DNA of 64,000 nt from Parvibaculum sp040390855 (GTDB lineage Bacteria > Pseudomonadota > Alphaproteobacteria > Parvibaculales > Parvibaculaceae): contig JAZJXO010000028.1 of assembly GCA_040390855.1 (NCBI GenBank), forward strand, positions 62,001 to 126,000, given 5' to 3'. Each line of letters begins with the position of its first letter. Position 1 is the stretch's first letter. A program made the position numbers and the translations under genes. Under the pieces are notes generated by a model, which was not told where the DNA came from, did no database searches, and saw only the letters and a list, made by a program, of their open reading frames with translations. This document shows positions 17,508 through 25,259 of the stretch, piece after piece.

Positions 17508-17711
17508 CTATTGTTCGGACGCGGTCTGTGCGGACGGACGCGCCGGTGCCCGCTTGCGGGCACCGTTGCTTTCAAGCGCATCAAGTCGCTTTTTTTGTAT
17601 GGCAATATCAAGACAGGTCGCGATCACCAAAGCGAGCATGACGAAGACCGTCATTCCATAGGCCGACCAGACAAAAGCCGCATAACCGCCCATCGAAAAA
17701 TATTCGCCCAT
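17508..17711 (-). CDS. ccmD: Heme exporter subunit CcmD
   Basis: 67 residues from ATG 17711. A GTG at 17717 that overlaps the ccmC stop is an alternative. One membrane helix (about residues 11-36, FVWSAYGMTVFVMLALVIAT) is followed by a basic cytoplasmic tail, the standard CcmD plan. CcmD stabilises holo-CcmE release from CcmABC. The position between ccmC and ccmG supports the call. Confidence 0.9.
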   Translation of the reverse strand: MGEYFSMGGYAAFVWSAYGMTVFVMLALVIATCLDIAIQKKRLDALESNGARKRAPARPSAQTASEQ

Positions 17712-17713
17712 GC

Positions 17714-18469
17714 TCACACCTCACCAAGCGCAAGCTGAAGTACCCTTACACGACGGCGCAAAATTTCCGCCCGCATCCTGAGCATGAGAAGCGTCACAAA
17801 GAAAAACGTGAAACCGAGCGCCATCAGCATCAACGGAAGAAGCATCTCCGGCGCAATCGTCGGCCCGTCAGCGCGGAACACACTGGCCGGTTGATGCAGC
17901 GTGTTCCACCAAACAACCGAATAGTGAACTATCGGCACATTGATGGACCCCACAAGGGCCAGAATTGCGGCCGCACGGCCCGCACGTTGCGGCTCTTCGA
18001 TCGTCGCCCAAAGCGCGATATAACCGAAATAAAGAAACAGCAGGATCAGCATCGACGTAAGCCGCGCATCCCAGACCCACCATGTCCCCCACATGGGCTT
18101 GCCCCAAAGCGATCCGGTGACAAGCGCCAGAAAACAAAAGGCGGCACCGATAGGGGCTGCTGATTTCGCCGCAACGTCAGCAAGAGGATGGCGAAGGACA
18201 AGCGCCACAATCGATGCGCCCGCCATGACCATATAGCCCATCATGCCGAGCCAGGCCGACGGCACATGAACATACATAATGCGCACGCTCTCACCCTGCT
18301 GATAATCGGCGGGCGAATTGACAAGAGCAAACCAAAATCCCGCACTGATGAGCAAAGCCGTCACCACCGCACAAGGCGCAATAAGCCGGTCACTCAAACC
18401 CATGAAACGGGCCGGATTGGCGAAGGCGTGAAAGCGCTGCGTAAAGGTCGGACTGGACATAGGGTTCAT
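17714..18469 (-). CDS. ccmC: Heme exporter membrane protein CcmC
   Basis: 251 residues with six membrane segments. The tryptophan-rich heme-handling motif is intact (WGTWWVWDARLT), and conserved periplasmic histidines are present, for example in VHVPSAWLG. CcmC transfers heme to CcmE. The gap to ccmB is 53 bp, larger than elsewhere in the operon. A second Met three codons in is also possible. Confidence 0.96.
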   Translation of the reverse strand: MNPMSSPTFTQRFHAFANPARFMGLSDRLIAPCAVVTALLISAGFWFALVNSPADYQQGESVRIMYVHVPSAWLGMMGYMVMAGASIVALVLRHPLADVAAKSAAPIGAAFCFLALVTGSLWGKPMWGTWWVWDARLTSMLILLFLYFGYIALWATIEEPQRAGRAAAILALVGSINVPIVHYSVVWWNTLHQPASVFRADGPTIAPEMLLPLMLMALGFTFFFVTLLMLRMRAEILRRRVRVLQLALGEV

Positions 18470-18522
18470 TTAGCGGCGACGGGGTTTCAGTGGCAAGAGC
18501 GGCTTTAAGGCAATTTGCCGCG

Positions 18523-19194
18523 TCAGGCTTTAAGGTTTGCCCTGAGTGCGGCGGCGGACGCCCATGGGCCCACGACAATACTCACAAGCGTCACGGCTCC
18601 AAGTAGTGCGGTTGCCTGCGCAGTCGCACCCGGCATCGCACCGGCGCTCGCCGTCGCCACGCCGAAGATCAAAACGGGAATATAGAAGGGCATCACCAAA
18701 AGCGATGCCAGAAGCCCGCCGCGTCTGACACTCACGGTCAGGGCTGCACCAATGGCACCCATCAGGCTCAGAGCCGGACTGCCGATCAGCATGGCGAGTA
18801 CAAGCGGCATAAACTGATGCTCCTCAAGATTGAGAAGAAGTCCGAGTATCGGTGCGGCTATGACCAGCGGCAGACCTGTTGTGAGCCAATGGCTCAGGAT
18901 TTTTGCTACAACCGCGAGTTCAAGCGGCAATGACCCCATACTCAGCACGTCCAGGGTACCATCCTCAAAATCTGCCTGAAACAAACGATCAAGCGTCAGC
19001 AGCGACGAAAGCAGCAACGCCACCCATAAAAGGCCCGGCGCGATCTGTCCGAGCAGATTGAGATTAGGCCCGATGCCTAATGGCATCAGCGTAACGGTGA
19101 CGAAAAAGAAAAAGACTGCCATGCCGCCGCCACCGCCGATCTGCACGGCAAGCGCCACATCACGACGCACAAGACTGAAGAAAGCCCGCTTCAT
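18523..19194 (-). CDS. ccmB: Heme exporter permease CcmB
   Basis: 223 residues, six predicted membrane helices, partner of the CcmA ATPase. Family features are the N-terminal SLVRRDVALAVQIGGGG and the DFEDGTLDVL loop. Its ATG overlaps the ccmA stop (ATGA). Nothing odd. Confidence 0.95.
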   Translation of the reverse strand: MKRAFFSLVRRDVALAVQIGGGGGMAVFFFFVTVTLMPLGIGPNLNLLGQIAPGLLWVALLLSSLLTLDRLFQADFEDGTLDVLSMGSLPLELAVVAKILSHWLTTGLPLVIAAPILGLLLNLEEHQFMPLVLAMLIGSPALSLMGAIGAALTVSVRRGGLLASLLVMPFYIPVLIFGVATASAGAMPGATAQATALLGAVTLVSIVVGPWASAAALRANLKA

Positions 19195-19841
19195 GCGGTC
19201 ACCTTCAATGATCCGAGTTCAAGTAATTTGCTGTGAGCAAGATTCAACACCTGATGCGTTGTCGCGATCACCACGCCGCCTTGCGCCTGATGCGCCTCAA
19301 TGACACCGACCAGCCGCTCAAGGCTTGCCACATCAAGCGCTACACCCGGTTCATCAAGAAGCCACAAAGGCCGCTCTGACACGAGCAAGCGAGACAGGCT
19401 CAACCGACGACGCTGACCGGCTGAAAGATAGGCAACAGGCAGATCAACAAGACCCGCAAGATTGAATGCCTCCAGCGCATAGTCCGCACCGGCAACATCA
19501 CCGCCAAAAAAATCAGACCAGAACTGAAGCGTCTGGCGGACAGTCATCGCTGCTTTCAGCGCATCAAGATGTCCGACGTAATGCGCCTGTTCGCAGAGCA
19601 CCGCATCATCCGCGCCGCCGTCGAACGACAGTGAACCACCGGCAACATCAACCAATCCTGCCAACAGCCGTAAAAGGCTTGATTTACCGGCACCGTTTGC
19701 ACCTGTGACAATCAGCGCCTCGCCGCTCTCGACCGTAAATTCCACATCCCGAAAGACAGTCCTGCCGCCGCGCTGACAGGCCAGACCCTTCGCAGAAAGG
19801 CTCAGCGGCGCAAAATGGCGTTTGATTTCAGATTTCGTCAA
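19191..19841 (-). CDS. ccmA: Heme exporter ATPase CcmA, TTG start inferred
   Basis: 216 residues if started at TTG 19841 (MTKSEIKRHF...). No ATG lies near the conserved N-terminus. The next upstream Met codons lie deep inside the crotonase gene and encode non-homologous sequence. The TTG overlaps the last 14 nt of that gene and follows a G-rich stretch. ABC motifs: Walker A TGANGAGKSSLLRLL, signature YLSAGQRRRLSLSRLL, Walker B LWLLDEP. It powers release of holo-CcmE from CcmC. First gene of ccmABCDG. Confidence 0.93.
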   Translation of the reverse strand: MTKSEIKRHFAPLSLSAKGLACQRGGRTVFRDVEFTVESGEALIVTGANGAGKSSLLRLLAGLVDVAGGSLSFDGGADDAVLCEQAHYVGHLDALKAAMTVRQTLQFWSDFFGGDVAGADYALEAFNLAGLVDLPVAYLSAGQRRRLSLSRLLVSERPLWLLDEPGVALDVASLERLVGVIEAHQAQGGVVIATTHQVLNLAHSKLLELGSLKVTA

Positions 19842-20652
19842 ACCGCCCGCCCCGTCCCTTGCCGGACGCAAACCGCGCCGCGCCTTTTTGCGTTTCACCG
19901 GTCGAGAGCACGGCCACGCCATATGCAAATTCGTTGGCCATTGCCGCATCAAAGGCAAGATCCCATTGCTCATAGGCCGACATCCTGTCGCCTTTGAGAC
20001 AGGCCTGCGGAAAGCGCGCGATTTCTGCCGCAAGTTTCTCAGCCTCCGCCCGCGCCTGCCCTTTGGGCACCACTCGATTGGCAAGACCCATCGACAGAGC
20101 TTCCGCCGCATTGACAGCCCGACCGGTGAGGATCAGGTCCATTGCACGCGAATGGCCGATGAGGCGAGGCAGACGCACAGTGCCGCCATCAATGAGAGGC
20201 ACACCCCAACGCCTGCAAAAAACACCCAACTGCGCATCTTCTTCGACCACTCGCATATCGCACCAAAGGGCAAGCTCCAGCCCGCCTGCCACTGCAAAAC
20301 CGGCAATCGCCCCGATCACGGGCTTGGAAAGCACCATACGCGACGGACCCATCGGACCATCGGCGGCGAGCCTGTTAAATCCCAGCTCTGTACCGGGCGG
20401 CTTGATAAGATTACCGCGCCGGGCATCACCACCTTCACCGCCTGCAGCCACAGCCTTGAGATCAGCACCGGCACAGAAGACACCATGATCGCCCGCAAAG
20501 ACCGCAACGAGCGCGTCCTCATCTGCCTCGAAGTCGAGAAACGCATCCGCCAGCGCTTTGGCCGTCGGACGGTCCACCGCGTTGCGCACATCGGGGCGGC
20601 TCAGGATTATTGTTGTCACAGGTCCTGATTTTTCAACACGTACCACGCTCAT
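19828..20652 (-). CDS. Enoyl-CoA hydratase/isomerase (crotonase) family protein
   Basis: 274 residues from ATG 20652, with GGGGGAGG close upstream. Crotonase motifs: oxyanion-hole VFCAGADLKAV near residues 59-69, and AIAGFAVAGGLELALWCDMRV, followed by GVFCRRWGVPLIDGGTVRL. The second Glu of classic hydratases falls in RWGVPLIDGGT, where an Asp is found, so the reaction could be hydration, isomerisation or something else. The gene lies between acnA (divergent) and ccmA, a place where many Alphaproteobacteria have no gene, and its 3' end overlaps ccmA. Confidence 0.9.
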   Translation of the reverse strand: MSVVRVEKSGPVTTIILSRPDVRNAVDRPTAKALADAFLDFEADEDALVAVFAGDHGVFCAGADLKAVAAGGEGGDARRGNLIKPPGTELGFNRLAADGPMGPSRMVLSKPVIGAIAGFAVAGGLELALWCDMRVVEEDAQLGVFCRRWGVPLIDGGTVRLPRLIGHSRAMDLILTGRAVNAAEALSMGLANRVVPKGQARAEAEKLAAEIARFPQACLKGDRMSAYEQWDLAFDAAMANEFAYGVAVLSTGETQKGAARFASGKGRGGRFDEI

Positions 20653-20860
20653 CACGCCTCCCCCTTAGTTCTTATTTGTCGTCATTGTTGTGAGCAATTA
20701 TCACCGGAGACAAATCGGTCAAACCATAGCCTTCACATGGAAAAGACCTTATAGTCTCGCCCGTCAAGCATATAGGCCCAAAGGCAGCAAAAGCGGTGGC
20801 GATTGAAAATTTCCACCTTTCATCACCCCCCTTCGGGTACGCATCATCGAGGAACAATTC

Positions 20861-23800
20861 ATGGCGAAGAAGGCCCCGGCTAAGGCCAAATCCAAAGCGA
20901 AAAAGGCAAGCGCAAAACCGGCTGCAAAGTCAGTTGCGAAAAAGCCAGTGGCAAAGAAGCCTGTCGCTAAGAAAGTAAAAGTAAAAGCAGCGACAAAACC
21001 CGCCGCTAAAAAAGCAGCGCCCAAAAAGGCAGCCGCTAAAAAAGCAAACATCAAGAAGGCCGCTCCGAAGAAAGCAACTGTTAAAAAAACAGTTGCAAAG
21101 AAAGCTCCGGCGAAAAAGCCCGTTGCCAAAAAAACGGTAGCGAAGAAAGCAAAGCCGGTTGCGAAGAAGTCTATCGCAAAAAAACCCGCCGCAAAGAAAA
21201 CCGCTCCTAAAAAGGCAGCGGCCAAAAAAACTGCGCCGAAATCGAGCCCGAAGAAATCAATCGCGAAGAAACCAGCCGCCAAAAAGACAGCACCCAAAAC
21301 CGCTCCGAAGAAGTCGGCTGCAAAGAAAACCGCGCCGAAAGCTGTCGCAAAGCCCGTAGTAAAAAAAGCGGCTACGCCCAAAAAACCTGGCGCCAAGAAA
21401 CCTGCGAAAGCCAAAACCTCAACGGGCAATAGCTTCGGCGCCAAACAGACACTCAAAGTTGGCAAGCGCAGCTATACCTATTACAGCCTCAAGGCTGCCG
21501 AAAAAAACGGTCTTCCCGGCACAGCCCGCCTTCCTTATTCGCTGAAAGTGCTACTCGAAAACCTCCTGCGCTTTGAAGACGGTCGAACCGTCACCGCTGA
21601 CGACATCAAAGCAGTGAAATCGTGGTTGAAGTCGCGCACGTCCGACCGCGAAATCGCTTATCGCCCCGCCCGCGTGCTGATGCAGGACTTCACCGGCGTC
21701 CCCGCCGTGGTCGATCTTGCTGCCATGCGCGACGCTGTGAAGACACTCGGTGGTGATCCGACAAAGATCAACCCCCTCGTTCCCGTCGATCTCGTCATCG
21801 ACCACTCGGTCATGGTCGACAAGTTCGGCACACCACAGGCGTTCCATGAGAACACCGAAATTGAATATAGCCGCAACCGCGAGCGCTATGAATTCCTGCG
21901 CTGGGGCTCCAAGGCCTTCAACAATTTTCGCGTGGTCCCGCCGGGCACCGGCATATGCCATCAGGTCAACCTCGAATATCTCGCCCAGACCGTCTGGACG
22001 AAGACCGAAGGCACAGAAGAGATCGCATATCCTGACACCTGCGTCGGCACAGACAGCCACACAACCATGGTCAACGGCCTTGCGGTTCTCGGCTGGGGCG
22101 TCGGCGGCATTGAAGCGGAAGCAGCCATGCTCGGTCAGCCCGTCTCCATGCTCATCCCCGAAGTCGTGGGCTTCCGCCTCACCGGCAAGCTCGCTGAAGG
22201 CGTAACCGCTACCGACATGGTTCTCACAGTCACGCAAATGCTCCGCAAAAAGGGCGTCGTCGGCAAGTTCGTCGAATATTTCGGCAACGGCCTCGACAAC
22301 CTGACGCTCGAAGACCGCGCCACCATCGCTAATATGGCACCGGAATACGGCGCGACCTGCGGCTTTTTCCCCGTCGACAATGAGACACTCAAGTTTCTCA
22401 AAGCGACAGGCCGTTCCGACGAACGTGTCGCACTCGTTGAAGCCTATGCCAAGGCACAGGGCATGTTCCGTGAAAAGAACACGCCTGATCCCGTCTTCAC
22501 GGACACGCTCGAACTCGACCTCTCGTCCGTCGTACCGAGCCTTGCGGGCCCCAAGCGCCCGCAAGACCGCGTCGCGCTCACCGATGTTGCTTCTAACTTC
22601 GGTTCGGCGCTTGCCGGTGAATTCGGCAAGCCCGGTCAGGCCTCGACCCGCGTTGCTGTCGAAGGCAAGGATTTCGATCTCGGTCACGGCGACGTCGTCA
22701 TCGCCGCGATCACGTCCTGCACGAATACATCCAACCCGAACGTGCTCGTTGCCGCCGGTCTCGTTGCCCGCAATGCCCGCAAACTCGGTTTGCAGGTGAA
22801 GCCCTGGGTGAAGACATCGCTCGCACCGGGCTCTCAAGTCGTCACCGACTATCTCACAAAATCAGGCCTACAGGCCGATCTCGATGCTCTGGGCTTTGAT
22901 CTCGTGGGCTATGGCTGCACCACCTGCATCGGCAATTCAGGTCCCCTGCCCGTCGAAATCAGCCAGACCATCACGAAGCACGATCTCGTGGCGTCCGCCG
23001 TACTTTCGGGTAACCGCAACTTCGAAGGCCGCGTCTCACCGGACGTAAAAGCAAACTATCTCGCCTCGCCACCGCTCGTCGTCGCTTACGCGCTTGCAGG
23101 CTCCACGCAGATCGACCTCACCACCGAGCCTCTCGGTACCGGTGCCAACGGCCTGCCTGTCTATCTGAAAGACATCTGGCCTTCCTCGCAGGAAGTTGCC
23201 GAAACGGTGCATACCTGCGTCACACCGGAAATGTTCCGCAACCGCTACGCCAATGTCTTTGACGGCGATACCAACTGGCAAAGCATCAAAGTTACGGGCG
23301 GCCTCACCTATGACTGGGACAATGAATCCACCTATGTCCAGAACCCGCCCTATTTTGAGCACCTCTCCAGTGCACTCACGCCGCTTGAAGATGTGAACAA
23401 GGCGCGCATCCTCGGCCTATTCGCTGACTCGATCACGACCGACCACATCTCGCCCGCCGGTAACATCAAAGTCTCGAGCCCTGCAGGATCCTATCTGATT
23501 TCCAAACAGGTCGGTGCACAGGACTTCAACGGCTACGGCGCACGACGTGGCAACCATCAGGTGATGATGCGCGGCACGTTCGCCAATATCCGCATCAAAA
23601 ACCAGATGCTGAACGGCGTTGAAGGCGGACTCACGAAACTTGAGCCTGAAGGTACGCAAATGCCGATCTATGATGCCGCGATGGAATATAAACGCCGCGG
23701 CACACCGTTGGTGATCTTTGCCGGCAAGGAATACGGCACCGGCTCCTCGCGCGACTGGGCTGCCAAAGGCACGATGCTCCTCGGCGTCAAAGCCGTTATC

Positions 23801-24094
23801 GCCCAGAGCTTTGAGCGCATCCATCGCTCAAACCTCGTCGGAATGGGCATTGCGCCCTTGCAGTTCATCGGCGACATGAGCTGGCAAACCCTCGGTCTTG
23901 ATGGTTCTGAAATCATCACGGTTGAAGGCCTCAAAGGCGTCACGCCGCGCGCCAAGGTGAAGCTCGTCATCGAACGCACGGATGGTTCCACGCAGGTTGT
24001 CGAAGTCACCGCCCGCATCGACACGCAGGATGAGCTCGACTACTACGCCAATGGCGGCATCCTGCAATATGTACTGCGTCGCCTCGCTGCTTAA
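20861..24094 (+). CDS. acnA: Aconitase A with 186-residue lysine-rich histone-like N-tail
   Basis: 1077 residues. Residues 1-186 are repeats of Ala-Lys-Lys, Ala-Pro-Lys and Ser-Ile-Ala-Lys-Lys-Pro type: 69 Lys in the first 180, and no Asp, Glu or Arg. Residues 189-1077 are a full AcnA (889 residues, near the usual 890). Cluster cysteines are Cys620 (ITSCTNTSNP), Cys686 and Cys689 (GYGCTTCIGNSG), spaced as in other AcnA. The frame is unbroken across the junction, there is no ATG, GTG or TTG near it, and a GAGGAA ribosome site precedes ATG 20861. So the tail is part of the protein. The enzyme interconverts citrate and isocitrate. The tail should bind nucleic acid. Divergent from the ccm cluster, and ends in a strong terminator. 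Confidence 0.95.
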   Translation: MAKKAPAKAKSKAKKASAKPAAKSVAKKPVAKKPVAKKVKVKAATKPAAKKAAPKKAAAKKANIKKAAPKKATVKKTVAKKAPAKKPVAKKTVAKKAKPVAKKSIAKKPAAKKTAPKKAAAKKTAPKSSPKKSIAKKPAAKKTAPKTAPKKSAAKKTAPKAVAKPVVKKAATPKKPGAKKPAKAKTSTGNSFGAKQTLKVGKRSYTYYSLKAAEKNGLPGTARLPYSLKVLLENLLRFEDGRTVTADDIKAVKSWLKSRTSDREIAYRPARVLMQDFTGVPAVVDLAAMRDAVKTLGGDPTKINPLVPVDLVIDHSVMVDKFGTPQAFHENTEIEYSRNRERYEFLRWGSKAFNNFRVVPPGTGICHQVNLEYLAQTVWTKTEGTEEIAYPDTCVGTDSHTTMVNGLAVLGWGVGGIEAEAAMLGQPVSMLIPEVVGFRLTGKLAEGVTATDMVLTVTQMLRKKGVVGKFVEYFGNGLDNLTLEDRATIANMAPEYGATCGFFPVDNETLKFLKATGRSDERVALVEAYAKAQGMFREKNTPDPVFTDTLELDLSSVVPSLAGPKRPQDRVALTDVASNFGSALAGEFGKPGQASTRVAVEGKDFDLGHGDVVIAAITSCTNTSNPNVLVAAGLVARNARKLGLQVKPWVKTSLAPGSQVVTDYLTKSGLQADLDALGFDLVGYGCTTCIGNSGPLPVEISQTITKHDLVASAVLSGNRNFEGRVSPDVKANYLASPPLVVAYALAGSTQIDLTTEPLGTGANGLPVYLKDIWPSSQEVAETVHTCVTPEMFRNRYANVFDGDTNWQSIKVTGGLTYDWDNESTYVQNPPYFEHLSSALTPLEDVNKARILGLFADSITTDHISPAGNIKVSSPAGSYLISKQVGAQDFNGYGARRGNHQVMMRGTFANIRIKNQMLNGVEGGLTKLEPEGTQMPIYDAAMEYKRRGTPLVIFAGKEYGTGSSRDWAAKGTMLLGVKAVIAQSFERIHRSNLVGMGIAPLQFIGDMSWQTLGLDGSEIITVEGLKGVTPRAKVKLVIERTDGSTQVVEVTARIDTQDELDYYANGGILQYVLRRLAA

Positions 24095-24115
24095 GCGGCT
24101 AGTGAACCCAAAAAG

Positions 24116-24147
24116 AAAAGGCGCGTGCCGCAGGACGCGCCTTTTTA
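24116..24147 (+). terminator. Rho-independent terminator after acnA
   Basis: GGCGCGT (24120-24126) pairs with ACGCGCC (24135-24141), followed by TTTTT. A flanking A-run gives it a mirror T-run on the other strand, so it may also serve the convergent DUF4340 gene. Confidence 0.9.
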
Positions 24148-24167
24148 TTATCCCAAGAAACCAGAAG

Positions 24168-25256
24168 CTATTCCGGCAGACCGCCTTCATGGGTCAACAG
24201 GTCCATCGACTGCGTAAGCTGTCCGCCCGCATCTTTGGTGAGTTTATAGACCCAGGACGCAACACGTGCATTGATCACCTCGGCCCGCTTGCCCGCCTCC
24301 GTGCCTGCCGCACCTTCCGCCGCAATCTTCGCCCATAGCGCACCGCCGCCGCCGGTGATGGTCAACGTCAGCTTCGTACCGTCAAAGAGTTCGATCACAG
24401 CCTTGGGTGAGCTATCGGGAAACTCGAACGATGTAACCGGTATGGCATCATCAAAATTCATACCTGCCACAGCGGTCGCCGCACCGTTGACAATCGGGGC
24501 ACCGCGCGTCGAACGACCTGCCGGAATGTTCTCAATCGTAAAATCGTTCTGATCGACTGAAGCACGCGACAGATAGACCGGATGATCCGTCCCGTCCCAC
24601 AGCGTGACGCGGCGAATATCCTCGCGTGTCACATCAAGGAACTTCTGGTCAAGCCAGTCCTGCGCTGTCTGTACGAGCGGCAGACGGCCACGCGCCAGAT
24701 AACTTTGCGCCTCGCCGTCGCGCCGGACATAAATCATGCCCTGACCGCGTGCATCAACCGTCTGCTCCGGCACTTTGCCCGCGAGCAGCGATACGACCTT
24801 CTGACTGTCCTTGTCAAAAAATTCGACCCGCACCGCCTTGCCGAGATTTTCAGGCTCCAGCAACCCAAGTTCGCGCTGCCATTCCTTACGAGCCGTGCGC
24901 GGCTGATAAAGCTGCAACTCCGAAACGCCGATCAACGTCTTTCGTACAAGATCCTGATCCGCCGGATAGTTCTGGCGTTCAGCGACGACCCATTGATTTT
25001 GTGCATTACGCGTCAGCGTAATTTTCTCAGGATCGCGCATACCGCGCGGCAGCGTATAAACGATTTTGCCCACCTGATCGAGCTTGGTCTCAAGGCCGGG
25101 ATACATCTGCTCCGGCACGAACTGAACTTTGACACCGCGCTCCTGCACACTGACCGCGATGACAGAAGCGACAACAGTTGCCACCGTCAATGCACCAAGC
25201 AGAACAAGATTGCGGAGAGGCTTGTTGCTGCGCATATCGTCAAAAGAAAATGCCAT
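24168..25256 (-). CDS. DUF4340 domain protein of a Gld-type ABC system
   Basis: 362 residues: a short cytoplasmic start, one membrane helix (about 16-36), and an extracytoplasmic part. Blocks such as ITLTRNAQNQWVVAERQNYPAD and KFLDVTREDIRRVTLWDG fit the DUF4340 family. No catalytic motif. It starts 3 bp after the GldG-like gene and is the last of four minus-strand genes (ATPase, permease, GldG-like, DUF4340), so it probably acts as a periplasmic accessory of that ABC complex. Confidence 0.85.
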   Translation of the reverse strand: MAFSFDDMRSNKPLRNLVLLGALTVATVVASVIAVSVQERGVKVQFVPEQMYPGLETKLDQVGKIVYTLPRGMRDPEKITLTRNAQNQWVVAERQNYPADQDLVRKTLIGVSELQLYQPRTARKEWQRELGLLEPENLGKAVRVEFFDKDSQKVVSLLAGKVPEQTVDARGQGMIYVRRDGEAQSYLARGRLPLVQTAQDWLDQKFLDVTREDIRRVTLWDGTDHPVYLSRASVDQNDFTIENIPAGRSTRGAPIVNGAATAVAGMNFDDAIPVTSFEFPDSSPKAVIELFDGTKLTLTITGGGGALWAKIAAEGAAGTEAGKRAEVINARVASWVYKLTKDAGGQLTQSMDLLTHEGGLPE

Positions 25257-25259
25257 GGT

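Noticed and set aside
20764..21465. Minus-strand open frame rich in Phe/Ala opposite the lysine tail
   Set aside because: It is the antisense of the AAG/AAA-GCN repeat. Composition is fully explained by the plus-strand tail and no membrane-protein family fits.
21551..22837. 428-codon minus-strand frame inside acnA
   Set aside because: Antisense shadow of a well-conserved coding region with strong codon bias. No independent start signal or family.
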